A stretch of DNA of 64,000 nucleotides. It comes from Nitrososphaeria archaeon. Lineage in GTDB: Archaea > Thermoproteota > Nitrososphaeria > Geothermarchaeales > JDFR-13. The stretch spans positions 956,133-1,020,132 of the forward strand of contig JALWXN010000004.1 in NCBI GenBank assembly GCA_027078545.1, read 5' to 3'. Both the position numbers and the translations under genes were made by a program. Positions 9,489 to 17,322 of the stretch are shown here, in pieces. Numbering within the stretch: the stretch's first letter is position 1; every line of letters starts with the position of its first letter. The notes under the pieces are model-generated. The model saw only the letters and a program-made list of their open reading frames with translations. It did no database searches and was not told the origin of the DNA.

Positions 9489-9497
9489 ATCACCTCC
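9489..9497 (-). promoter_or_regulatory. Strong Shine-Dalgarno site of the inositol phosphate synthase gene
   Basis: On the minus strand GGAGGTGAT is a near-full match to the complement of the 16S rRNA 3' end, 5 bases before the ATG. It fixes the start codon and suggests strong translation. The 134-base region behind it also contains a minus-strand T6 run at 9570-9575, probably the end of the upstream aminotransferase transcript, and an AT-rich ATATTTATATCC stretch near 9593-9604 that could be the promoter. Confidence 0.6.
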
Positions 9498-9617
9498 TTA
9501 GGGTGTGATGGAGGATTAGTGAATAGGTGTGGAGCTAGTAGCCCCGAGGATCCACAGAGACCTCCATCCAAAAAATATTGTGATGTATGGTGGAGGATAT
9601 AAATATGATTGGGAGCG

Positions 9618-11030
9618 TTACCAGCTCTCCACGTATGTCTTGGCCTCTGCAACGACCTTAGCGGCGTCGCTCAACGCCTCTAGATGCGTCTCAATATCCT
9701 CCATCGTATGCTGTACACTCATCGTCCACATCTCCTCAGGCCCCGTGGCCATGGGTATAACACCCCTGTTGAGCATGGCGTAGTAGTAGGGGTACCACAG
9801 CTCGAATGGGAGGTTCAGGAGGTCTCTAAAGCTGTGTACAGGCTCTGGGGAGAATAGGAATGCCCCTGAGACTCCAAAGGTTTCGACCACGACATCGACG
9901 CCATTCTCATCGAAGATCTTCTCATACCCCCTGCTGAGCTCCTCGTTAAGCCTTATCATCTCACGGTATGCATCGTCGGTAAGGATCTCCGTCAACGTGG
10001 TGTATAGCGACCTGAGGCTGAATGGATTGGCGTTATAGGTACCTGCGTGTAGGACGCCCTGCTCCCTAATACTCTCGCTCGGCCCTATAAGAGACATTAT
10101 CTCGTCGATCCCCCCGATCATGCTTATCACCGCCCCTCCACCTATCGCCTTTGCCGCGGTTATTATGTCCGGCTCTACACCGAAGATCTGGGCAGCCGTA
10201 GTCCTCCCAGCCCTGAAGGCCGTCTTCACCTCGTCGAAGATGAGTACGACGTCATACTCGTCGGCTATCCTCCTAAGCCTCTGTAGATAGTCGTTCTCAG
10301 GCTTGATAATACCGGCGTTCATCATCACAGGCTCAACAATGATAGCCGCTACGTCGTCCCCCTCCTCCTCCAGGATGTCTATGAGGGGCTCAGTATCGTT
10401 GAAGGGAACCACCCTGACCAGCTCCTCCATCTTATCGGGTACGCCGAGGGTCTCCAGGACGCTGACAGGCATCTTCCTAGGCCCTGCTAGCCCCCTGAAT
10501 GGCCATATGCTGAATAGGACATTGTCATAGGTGCCGTGGTAGCTCCCCTCAACCTTTATGATGATGTCCCTACCCGTGAACGCCCTCGCCAGCCTGATAG
10601 CGAACATCACGGCCTCGCTACCACTGTTGCTGAAGCGGAACATGTCGACATCCAGGAGGTCTGTGATCAGATCGGTGATCTCGTCTAGGAGGTAGTAAGG
10701 GAATGTGTAGAGGATCCCCTCCTCTATCTGCCTATGGAGAGCCTCGTTAAGCTTCGGGTGGCTATGCCCGACTAGGAGGGTTCCATACCCCATGTTGAAG
10801 TCGAGGTACTCATTTCCATCTACGTCCCATATCCTACTACCCCTGGCCCTGGTGAAGTATATCGGGTACGGCGGGTAGTACCTCTGGTTACTGTTCACAC
10901 CGTAGGGGATGTACTCCGAGACCTTCTCGAAGACCTCCCTGCTCCTCCTCGTCCTGTCTAGGTAACGCCTAACCTCCTTCAGGGTCGAGGGTCCATAGTC
11001 CTCAAAATCGGCTAGATAAGCCTCATACAT
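9618..11030 (-). CDS. Class III aminotransferase, glutamate-1-semialdehyde aminomutase-like
   Basis: This 470-residue PLP enzyme has NSGSEAVMFAIRLAR (about 134-148), SYHGTYDN (about 163-170), DEVKTAFRAG in the place of the DEV(Q/M)TGFR motif, and the PLP lysine in TAAKAIGGG. The overall pattern, including GVNSNQRYYPPYPIYF near the N-terminus, is that of HemL-like aminotransferases. No other haem-synthesis gene lies nearby, and the protein is somewhat longer than HemL, so a different amino acid or sugar substrate is equally likely. The gene stands alone behind a leader of about 90 bases with strong secondary structure. Confidence 0.75.
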   Translation of the reverse strand: MYEAYLADFEDYGPSTLKEVRRYLDRTRRSREVFEKVSEYIPYGVNSNQRYYPPYPIYFTRARGSRIWDVDGNEYLDFNMGYGTLLVGHSHPKLNEALHRQIEEGILYTFPYYLLDEITDLITDLLDVDMFRFSNSGSEAVMFAIRLARAFTGRDIIIKVEGSYHGTYDNVLFSIWPFRGLAGPRKMPVSVLETLGVPDKMEELVRVVPFNDTEPLIDILEEEGDDVAAIIVEPVMMNAGIIKPENDYLQRLRRIADEYDVVLIFDEVKTAFRAGRTTAAQIFGVEPDIITAAKAIGGGAVISMIGGIDEIMSLIGPSESIREQGVLHAGTYNANPFSLRSLYTTLTEILTDDAYREMIRLNEELSRGYEKIFDENGVDVVVETFGVSGAFLFSPEPVHSFRDLLNLPFELWYPYYYAMLNRGVIPMATGPEEMWTMSVQHTMEDIETHLEALSDAAKVVAEAKTYVESW

Positions 11031-11058
11031 AAGGAATATACACCCCAGTCCATAGAAG

Positions 11059-11104
11059 GAGTGTAAAGCCGCCTCTCAATGGAGTGTCATCCGGCTCCAC
11101 ACTC
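11059..11104 (-). promoter_or_regulatory. Structured 5' leader hairpin of the aminotransferase mRNA
   Basis: Read as minus-strand RNA, GAGTGTGGAGCCG (11104-11092) pairs along its full 13 bases with CGGCTTTACACTC (11071-11059), including two G-U pairs, around a 20-base loop. The loop holds a second ACACTC, so the 5' GAGTGT can instead form a smaller hairpin; the two folds exclude each other. The G-U pairs are lost on the other strand, so this is more likely an RNA structure than a DNA operator. It lies between the predicted RNA start near 11119 and the ATG at 11030. Confidence 0.4.
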
Positions 11105-11140
11105 AAACCTCCGTATGTATTAGGTTTCTACTGGCCGAGG

Positions 11141-11150
11141 TATATAAAAT
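11141..11150 (-). promoter_or_regulatory. TATA box of the aminotransferase gene
   Basis: On the minus strand this reads ATTTTATATA, a good archaeal TATA box. Transcription would begin near 11119, leaving about 89 untranslated bases before the ATG at 11030, long for an archaeal mRNA and occupied by the hairpin at 11059-11104. Confidence 0.5.
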
Positions 11151-11166
11151 ATAGTGTATATCCAGG

Positions 11167-11442
11167 CTACCCACCTGCAGGCGGGTGTAGAGCCACTACA
11201 TCGCCCTCAGACAGCACCGTCTCCACCCCGGATAGGAGGTCTATATCACGACCATTAACAGTTATCCTGTGGTAGGGGGCTGGAGACCCATCCCTGATCA
11301 CTAGGCCATCCAGTCCGGGATAGATCTCCAGGAGCCTGTTGAGGAGATCCGCCACTGTGGACCCCTCAGGGAGGTCCACCAATGTCTCCATCACCCCAGT
11401 GGCTAGGTAGGAGTATCCGTAGAGCCTGACTACTATCCTCAT
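11167..11442 (-). CDS. MoaD/ThiS-family sulfur-carrier protein
   Basis: This 91-residue beta-grasp protein ends in the diagnostic Gly-Gly (LHPPAGG), the site activated as an adenylate and thiocarboxylated to deliver sulfur. The start MRIVVRLYG and mid-motif ITVNGRDIDLLSG are typical of MoaD. It lies 17 bases after the aldehyde ferredoxin oxidoreductase gene in the same direction, an arrangement common for tungsten enzymes, so it probably supplies sulfur to the tungsto-/molybdopterin of that enzyme, with moaB and moaC just upstream. No MoaE or E1-like activator gene lies in the window. Confidence 0.85.
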   Translation of the reverse strand: MRIVVRLYGYSYLATGVMETLVDLPEGSTVADLLNRLLEIYPGLDGLVIRDGSPAPYHRITVNGRDIDLLSGVETVLSEGDVVALHPPAGG

Positions 11443-11459
11443 AAATAGGTGGGGAGGGG

Positions 11460-13310
11460 TTATGCCGGGTACTCCAGCTTCCTAGCCTCCTTGGTGAGGC
11501 GTAGGCTCCTTAGCTTACCCTTCCTAGGCACCCCGTTCTTATCCCATCCCCTGAGCCTATAGTAGTCATCCAGCATCTTCTCGAACTTCTCCCGGCCAAG
11601 TATCTTCCCAGCTGGTGGGCCGCTCTTGAGTGGCTCGTTCAGTATCCTGTAGGGTACGTAGTCATCCCTCCTCGTGAAGCCCTCCCTAACGTTGAAGAGC
11701 CTTATCAGGTTCCATATCCTCTCTCCCCTCCAGCGGAGATCCTCGACACTCATGTCCCAGCCAGTGGCCAGCTTCAGATACTTAGCCATCTCCTCATAGT
11801 TGATCGCTATGAAGTCGCACCAGACCATGCTCCACTTGATCGTGTTGAGGTCCTGGAGCCTGATAACCACCTCAGCCTTACCCTCAGGTGTGAATGGGTC
11901 TAGCTCCCCGAATGCCTCCTCAGCTATGCTCCAGGCCCTCAGGTGGCAGGCACCCCTATCAGCGGTTGCGTATGCCAGGGCCATGGAGACGCTTCCACGT
12001 GGGTCATATGCCGGATACTCCAGGCCCTTAGTCTCGATGGCGAATTTATAGGCGTCTCCACCCACATATGCGGCTATGCCCTTCACACCCTCAGCCATGA
12101 TGTCTCCGAAGCCTATCCTATGGGCCATCATCTTGATCAGCTCATACTCAGCCTCGGGATCACCGAACCTAGCCTCTACACCGTTGAGATCCTTCTTGGT
12201 TAGGTAGCCCTTCTCATAGAGCTCCATAACATAGCCCACTATGTTACCTGCGGAGATACTGTCCATACCCATGTCGTCTAGGAGGGCGTTGAGGGATACG
12301 ATGGCCTTGAAGTCGCCTATACCCGCCGCGCCGCCGACCATAGCGATAGTCTCATACTCAGGCCCATCGATGTGGAACTCGCCCCACCTTGGATCCTTAA
12401 CCTTAACCAGATTCCTACATGCTATTGAGCATCTGTAGCATGCCGCCTTACTAGTCCTGAACCTCTTGAGGACATCAGCAGATATTTCCTCCCACTCCTC
12501 GAAGACGCCGTCCTGGAAGTTCCTAGTCGGGAATACCCCTACATTGTTGCTCCACTCTACGATAGTTGGCGTACCACCGTTCTTGGCCCATGCATAGTCC
12601 TCGCTGAATATCTTCTCCTTGATATACCACCTGTTATACTCGTTGAAGCCGTCTGGATCCGCCAGCTCAAACCTCGGGTTCTTGGGGTCAGCCGAGACGA
12701 CGACCGCCTTCAGGTTCTTACTACCCATTACGGCGCCTACTCCGCCCCTAGCATGTATGTGATGCTTATCCACAACCACTCCCGCTATCTTAACTAGGTT
12801 CTCCCCAGCCGGGCCTATCGCCGCTACCTTGGCATCCTTGTCACCTACCTCCTCTCTTAGAGCCTCCTCCGTGGCGAAGACTCCCCAGCCCCAGTATTTA
12901 GAGGCGTCTCGGAAGTGGAACTTCCCGTCGTGGTCTATATAGACATATGTGGGCTTCTCAGCCCTACCCATGAATACTATGGCGTCGAAGCCGGCTATCT
13001 TCATATAGCTGGTGAAGAAGCCTCCGCCGTTGCTATCGTTGAATGTCCCCGTGGCTGGAGACTTGGTGGCGATCACACCCCTCGCAGAGGCGGGGGCACC
13101 AGTCCCTGTTAGGGGGCCGACGGCGAATATAAGGATGTTTGCTGGGGAGAGTGGGTCTATCCTTGGTGGCAACATGTCGTAGAGCAGCTTAGCGGCCAGC
13201 CCCTTACCCCCTATATACTCCTTGAGGAGGCTCTCCCTAGGCTTCCTGATCTTCACCTTCCTCCGTGTAAGGTCTACATAGGCGATCCTATTGCCATAGC
13301 CATATGCCAT
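11460..13310 (-). CDS. Tungsten-containing aldehyde ferredoxin oxidoreductase
   Basis: The protein has 616 residues from the ATG at 13310, chosen because GGTGGG lies just before it; a TTG at 13340 would add ten. N-terminal GGKGLAAKLLYD, the pterin-binding KSPATGTFNDSNGGG and ARGGVGAVMGSKNLKA stretches, the cluster ligands CYRCSIAC, and the late DRGACH Cys (fourth ligand) give the complete AOR layout. It oxidises aldehydes to acids with ferredoxin as acceptor, using a bis-tungstopterin and one 4Fe-4S cluster. Which branch of the family (general AOR, glyceraldehyde-3-phosphate or formaldehyde type) is not resolved. It forms an operon with the MoaD-like gene downstream. Confidence 0.93.
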   Translation of the reverse strand: MAYGYGNRIAYVDLTRRKVKIRKPRESLLKEYIGGKGLAAKLLYDMLPPRIDPLSPANILIFAVGPLTGTGAPASARGVIATKSPATGTFNDSNGGGFFTSYMKIAGFDAIVFMGRAEKPTYVYIDHDGKFHFRDASKYWGWGVFATEEALREEVGDKDAKVAAIGPAGENLVKIAGVVVDKHHIHARGGVGAVMGSKNLKAVVVSADPKNPRFELADPDGFNEYNRWYIKEKIFSEDYAWAKNGGTPTIVEWSNNVGVFPTRNFQDGVFEEWEEISADVLKRFRTSKAACYRCSIACRNLVKVKDPRWGEFHIDGPEYETIAMVGGAAGIGDFKAIVSLNALLDDMGMDSISAGNIVGYVMELYEKGYLTKKDLNGVEARFGDPEAEYELIKMMAHRIGFGDIMAEGVKGIAAYVGGDAYKFAIETKGLEYPAYDPRGSVSMALAYATADRGACHLRAWSIAEEAFGELDPFTPEGKAEVVIRLQDLNTIKWSMVWCDFIAINYEEMAKYLKLATGWDMSVEDLRWRGERIWNLIRLFNVREGFTRRDDYVPYRILNEPLKSGPPAGKILGREKFEKMLDDYYRLRGWDKNGVPRKGKLRSLRLTKEARKLEYPA

Positions 13311-13366
13311 GGTCCCACCAGGAATATAACCTATTCTCAATAGAGTAGGGAGAGACGTATTTTAGC

Positions 13367-13380
13367 CCCTATATATAGGG
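13367..13380 (-). promoter_or_regulatory. Palindromic TATA element upstream of the aldehyde oxidoreductase gene
   Basis: CCCTATATATAGGG is a perfect 14-base palindrome containing the TATA box, predicting an RNA start near 13346 for the oxidoreductase. A symmetrical TATA region of this kind could be a repressor operator or just a promoter. It fills the 83-base gap between the moaB stop and the oxidoreductase ATG. Confidence 0.45.
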
Positions 13381-13393
13381 TGTCCAGAAGGGG

Positions 13394-13888
13394 TCAATGC
13401 TTATGCCCACGGTAGACCTTTATAAGGTGGTCGGCCTCAGGGAGTATCAGCCTCTCTATACATAGCTCCACAGCCTTTGGAGACCCTGGTATCGCGTATA
13501 CAAGGACACCCTTAACGAAGCCTGCCGTGGCCCTAGACGCCATTGCCCTCACACCGATCTCTTTCTCGCTATAGAGGATGTACAGCGTGTTGAACCCCGT
13601 TATCTCCTTCTCAAACATCCTCCTCAGCGTCTCATAGGTATAGTCGTCCTTCGCCACCCCGGTACCACCTATGAAGACCAGGATGTTGTATGACTCCCTC
13701 CTAGCCATATCCACGGTACGCCTGATCATGTCGGGGTCGTCCCTGATCAGTACTCGCTTAACCTCCCTATACCCCGCCTTCCTGAAGAGCTTCTCCGCCA
13801 GGTCGCCTGAGACATCCTCTATCTTCCCACCCTCCATCAACTTGTCATACCTGCTGGTGCTCACCGTAGCGATGAGCACCCTATACAT
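13394..13888 (-). CDS. moaB: MoaB/MogA molybdopterin adenylyltransferase
   Basis: The protein has 164 residues from the ATG at 13888, preferred because the GGAGGTG ribosome-binding site sits about 9 bases ahead of it; an in-frame ATG six codons earlier would overlap that site. FIGGTGVAKDDYTYETL is the molybdopterin-binding GGTG(x)xxxD motif, and the GSPKAVELCIERLILPEADHL end is typical. It adenylates molybdopterin before metal insertion and lies 10 bases after moaC in the same direction. Here it presumably serves the tungsten cofactor of the neighbouring oxidoreductase. Confidence 0.9.
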   Translation of the reverse strand: MYRVLIATVSTSRYDKLMEGGKIEDVSGDLAEKLFRKAGYREVKRVLIRDDPDMIRRTVDMARRESYNILVFIGGTGVAKDDYTYETLRRMFEKEITGFNTLYILYSEKEIGVRAMASRATAGFVKGVLVYAIPGSPKAVELCIERLILPEADHLIKVYRGHKH

Positions 13889-13916
13889 CGGGCCACCCAC
13901 CTCCATAGGTGGCCAC

Positions 13917-14357
13917 CTACCTAGGCACCTTCTTCTTATAGACCACCTCTATACCCTCTATCCTCGTGTCGGGATAGTTACCAGTCTCATCCTTCTCATA
14001 CTGCTTAACCATGTCCCATATACAGAGTAGCGCCGCGGCTACGCCTGTGAGGGCCTCCATCTCCACACCCGTCTGCTCAATGCTCTTGACCCTGACCCAT
14101 ACATCTACATATGTATCCCCAATCTCGTGGCCCACCTCGACACCAGTGATCTTGATGGGGTGGCAGTAGGGGAGTATATCTGGGGTCTTCTTAACAGCGT
14201 TTATAGCTGCCACCTTAGACGACTCGATGACATCCCCCTTCTCAACACTACCCGTCCTGATCCTCTCTATAGTCTCCCTCCTGAGGAGTATCCTACCCCT
14301 CGCCTCCGCCTCCCTATATACAAAGTCCTTCTTAGTTATGTCCACCATCCCGGGCAT
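13917..14357 (-). CDS. moaC: Cyclic pyranopterin monophosphate synthase MoaC
   Basis: The protein is 146 residues from MPGMVDITKKDFVYREA; a longer in-frame extension upstream shows no family resemblance, and a start three codons later is also possible. Family motifs include VAAINAVKKTPDILPYCHPI, GVEMEALTGVAAALL and the DMVK motif (WDMVKQYEKDE) with the active-site Lys. It acts on the MoaA product to make cyclic pyranopterin monophosphate. No moaA is in the window. It heads the moaC-moaB unit, divergent from pyrG. Confidence 0.92.
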   Translation of the reverse strand: MPGMVDITKKDFVYREAEARGRILLRRETIERIRTGSVEKGDVIESSKVAAINAVKKTPDILPYCHPIKITGVEVGHEIGDTYVDVWVRVKSIEQTGVEMEALTGVAAALLCIWDMVKQYEKDETGNYPDTRIEGIEVVYKKKVPR

Positions 14358-14420
14358 CGGGGGCACCACCCAAATATAGTGTATAGACACGCTATTAACG
14401 GTTCCAGGCATGGGATGAGG

Positions 14421-14429
14421 GATATATTA
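14421..14429 (+). promoter_or_regulatory. TATA box for pyrG
   Basis: GATATATTA is 38-46 bases before the pyrG ATG, predicting an RNA start near 14450 and a short leader. The region between moaC and pyrG is divergent; a CACTATATTTGG stretch just upstream of the chosen moaC start may serve the other strand. Confidence 0.45.
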
Positions 14430-14466
14430 CCAGTGGGGCCAGACCTACTTATAATGTGGATCCGGG

Positions 14467-16083
14467 ATGGCGAAATACATCTTCGTGACCGGGGGCGTCC
14501 TCTCAAGCGTGGGTAAGGGGATAACAACCGCCTCCATAGCCAAGCTTATACAGGCGAGGGGCTACAGCGTAACCGCCGTGAAGATAGATCCCTACATCAA
14601 CGTCGACGCTGGTACAATGAATCCATACATGCATGGAGAGGTCTTCGTAACCGACGACGGGGGAGAGACAGACCTCGACATAGGCCACTACGAGAGGTTC
14701 CTAGGGAAGGACCTGGGCAAGCATAACAACATCACGACTGGGAAGGTCTATCTAAACGTGATCGAGAGGGAGAGGAGGGGTGACTACCTAGGCAAGTGTG
14801 TACAGATCATACCCCACATAACCGACGAGATAAAGAGGCTGATCAGGGAGGCGATCAAGAAGGACGGCGCCGATATAGGGATAGTCGAGATAGGCGGCAC
14901 TGTGGGGGATATAGAGGGCCTTCCATTCCTAGAGGCGATTAGGCAGATGAGGTTTGAGTATGGCTCCGAGAACACCTTCTTCATCCATGTGGGGCTAGTA
15001 CCCATACTCGACACGACGGGTGAGCAGAAGACTAAGCCGCTCCAGCACAGTATACAGGAGCTGAGACGTATAGGTATACAGCCCGACATGGTGATAGCCA
15101 GGTCTAGGAAGAAGCTCCTGAAGGAGACGGTGGCTAAGATAGCCCTATATGGAAACGTCCCAGAGGAGATGGTGATATCCTCCCACGACGTCGAGACGGT
15201 CTATGAAGTACCACTCCTCCTGGAGAGGCAGGGAGTCTCAAGCAAGATACTTGGGAGGCTAGGCCTAGAGGATGGGGAGCCAGACCTGAGCGACCTAGAG
15301 GCATATGTAAACCGTTGGAAGAGGCTCTCAAAGACGGTCAACATAGGGATGATAGGCAAGTATACGAAGCTCAGGGACAGCTACATAAGCATAGTCGAGG
15401 CGATAAAACACGCCGCTACACAGGTGGGAGCCAAGCCAGAGCTACACTGGCTAGAATCCACAGATATAGAGAGGGACAGGGTAGACCTAGAAGGCTTCCT
15501 AGAGGAGATAGAGGGGGCAGTCATACTACCAGGGTTCGGGAGGAGGGGGGCCGAGGGAAAGATAATGGCCCTGAACGCCCTCAGGGAGAGTGGGAAGCCC
15601 ACCCTAGGCATATGCTTCGGCTTCCAGCTAATGGTGGTGGAGTACGCCAGGAACGTGGCAGGGCTGAAGGGGGCCAACAGCACGGAGATAGACCCCTCGA
15701 CCCCACACCCCGTCATAGACCTGATGGAGGAGCAGAGGAGGATGGATAGGCTGGGCGGGACGATGAGGCTCGGCGGATACGACATAGACCTGGTGGAGAA
15801 CACCCTGGTATACAGCCTATACGGGAGGAAGAGGGTGAGGGAGAGGCATAGACATAGATATGAGGTGAACCCGAGGTACTGGGACAAGATATTCGTCGAC
15901 GGGCTAATAGCGGCTGGGTACAGCTTCGACGGGAGGGTAGAGTTCATAGAGCTGGAGGAGGAGCAGCACCCCTTCTACATAGGTACACAGGCACATCCAG
16001 AGTTCAGGTCTAGGTATAACAACCCCGCCCCACTATTCACGGGACTCTTGAGGGCCTCGTTGAAAAAGACGATAAAGGTATAG
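14467..16083 (+). CDS. pyrG: CTP synthase
   Basis: This 538-residue protein has the full CTP synthase architecture. The amidoligase domain starts [19 protein letters not shown] and carries [13 protein letters not shown] and GGTVGDIE. A class I glutamine amidotransferase domain follows from about residue 295, with nucleophile Cys in GICFGFQL and a catalytic His-Pro-Glu in AHPEF. It aminates UTP to CTP with glutamine nitrogen in the cytoplasm. It is transcribed alone, followed by a palindromic element and endonuclease V. Length is normal. Confidence 0.97.
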   Translation: MAKYIFVTGGVLSSVGKGITTASIAKLIQARGYSVTAVKIDPYINVDAGTMNPYMHGEVFVTDDGGETDLDIGHYERFLGKDLGKHNNITTGKVYLNVIERERRGDYLGKCVQIIPHITDEIKRLIREAIKKDGADIGIVEIGGTVGDIEGLPFLEAIRQMRFEYGSENTFFIHVGLVPILDTTGEQKTKPLQHSIQELRRIGIQPDMVIARSRKKLLKETVAKIALYGNVPEEMVISSHDVETVYEVPLLLERQGVSSKILGRLGLEDGEPDLSDLEAYVNRWKRLSKTVNIGMIGKYTKLRDSYISIVEAIKHAATQVGAKPELHWLESTDIERDRVDLEGFLEEIEGAVILPGFGRRGAEGKIMALNALRESGKPTLGICFGFQLMVVEYARNVAGLKGANSTEIDPSTPHPVIDLMEEQRRMDRLGGTMRLGGYDIDLVENTLVYSLYGRKRVRERHRHRYEVNPRYWDKIFVDGLIAAGYSFDGRVEFIELEEEQHPFYIGTQAHPEFRSRYNNPAPLFTGLLRASLKKTIKV

Positions 16084-16098
16084 TCCATACTTTCACCG

Positions 16099-16112
16099 GG
16101 GTTTTAAAACCC
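16099..16112. repeat. Perfect palindrome between pyrG and endonuclease V
   Basis: GGGTTTTAAAACCC is a 14-base perfect palindrome 16 bases after the pyrG stop (17 bases if the flanking C and G are included). It may end pyrG transcription, or its TTTTAAAA core may be the TATA box of the endonuclease V gene (RNA start then near 16131). A second AT-rich box, CAATATATATGG, follows at about 16123-16134. Confidence 0.4.
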
Positions 16113-16151
16113 GTCCACAGAATCAATATATATGGTTTAAAAGGTGGTACA

Positions 16152-16817
16152 ATGCGGTTTGACGTGGAGAAGGCGAAGAATGTCCAGACCCTCCTAGCCC
16201 CAAGGATAGTCGAGCGAGACATGTTTGTCTACCCCCCTAGAAACGTGGCTGGGGTCGACGTCGCATACCTAGAGGACTACGCGATAGGGGCGGCGGTCCT
16301 CATGGACTACGAGGGGCTATACGTCATCGAGACGGCGGTGGCTGCTGTAAAGGTGGACATCCCATACGTCCCGACACTCCTCGCCTTCAGGGAGATACCC
16401 GCCATGGCGAAGGCTGTTAAGAGGCTTAGGTCTAGGCCCGACGTCCTACTCGTAGATGCACATGGGAAGATCCATCCCAGGAGGCTAGGGGCAGCCTCAC
16501 ACCTAGGGCTTATCCTAGGGATACCCACCATAGGCGTCGCCAAGAAGCATCTATACGGGAGGGACCTCGGGGGCAACATCGTAAACGGGAACGAGATCCT
16601 GGGTAGGAAGCTGGATAGAGGTATCTACGTAAGCGTTGGCCACATGGTCTCGCTGGACACCGCCGTAAAGATCGTGGAGAAGCTCAGGCTATACAGCCTA
16701 CCCGAGCCTGTCAGGAGGGCCCATAAACTAGCCGACAAGGTAAAGAACATGGTTAAGCTGGGGGAGCTAGACCTGGAGAAGATTGTTGACGAGGGGCTCA
16801 ACGGGGTCTTCTCCTAG
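16152..16817 (+). CDS. nfi: Endonuclease V
   Basis: This 221-residue protein has the endonuclease V motifs: VAGVDVAY with the first catalytic Asp, PYVPTLLAFRE, and VDAHGKIHPRRLGAASHLGL with the second Asp and the conserved His-Pro-Arg. IGVAKKHLYG lies further on. It nicks DNA near deaminated adenine (hypoxanthine), a frequent lesion at high temperature. A ribosome-binding site GGTGGT lies 4 bases before the ATG. Its 3' end overlaps the convergent dCTP deaminase-family gene by 20 bases. Confidence 0.94.
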   Translation: MRFDVEKAKNVQTLLAPRIVERDMFVYPPRNVAGVDVAYLEDYAIGAAVLMDYEGLYVIETAVAAVKVDIPYVPTLLAFREIPAMAKAVKRLRSRPDVLLVDAHGKIHPRRLGAASHLGLILGIPTIGVAKKHLYGRDLGGNIVNGNEILGRKLDRGIYVSVGHMVSLDTAVKIVEKLRLYSLPEPVRRAHKLADKVKNMVKLGELDLEKIVDEGLNGVFS

Positions 16818-17322
16818 TAAATGGCAATGCAAGGCTCTCCACACCCCTATACCTACCCCTATAGGGCCTATCGCTAGGGGTGGCCGTCCTAAAGAGTACT
16901 AGGTGGAGAATCCTCTCACCCCTCCTAAGAACGACATCCAGATTAGTGGGGTATAGAGCCACCGTCAACCTACCCTCATAACCAGCGTCCACCACCGTGG
17001 GGGCTATGAAGACGCCGAGCCGTGCATAGCTACTCCTGATCTCTATAAGGCCCACAACATCCTCGGGAAGCGAGACATACTCCATCGTCGAGATCAGTGT
17101 CAATACCCCACGCCTCAGGATGAGCTCCTCGGAGAAGCCCCTCTCGAAAAAATCCTCGGGATCGGACTCCCCAGGCCTGAAAAGCCCCTCCCGAGCAAGT
17201 GCATACTCGCCGGAGAACCTCAGGTCCAGGCCGTTCTCCCTAACCGTATCCCCACCCAGCGGCTCGACCCTTAGCCTACCCTCCCTGATAAGCCTCTCAA
17301 TATCTGTGGAGCTCAGTATCAA
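16798..17322 (-). CDS. dCTP deaminase/dUTPase-family protein lacking the deaminase catalytic Glu
   Basis: This 174-residue trimeric-fold protein carries the family's IRSSYARLGV and VDAGYEGRLTV motifs and a nucleotide-binding N-terminal half. In dCTP deaminases the strand after DAGxEG reads roughly (I/L)xLE with a Glu that catalyses deamination; here it reads LTVALYPTN, with Ala (GCT codon) in the Glu position, closer to dUTPase motif 3. The protein may be a dUTPase rather than a deaminase, or a divergent deaminase. It follows serS with a 4-base overlap and its tail overlaps endonuclease V by 20 bases. Confidence 0.75.
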   Translation of the reverse strand: MILSSTDIERLIREGRLRVEPLGGDTVRENGLDLRFSGEYALAREGLFRPGESDPEDFFERGFSEELILRRGVLTLISTMEYVSLPEDVVGLIEIRSSYARLGVFIAPTVVDAGYEGRLTVALYPTNLDVVLRRGERILHLVLFRTATPSDRPYRGRYRGVESLALPFTRRRPR

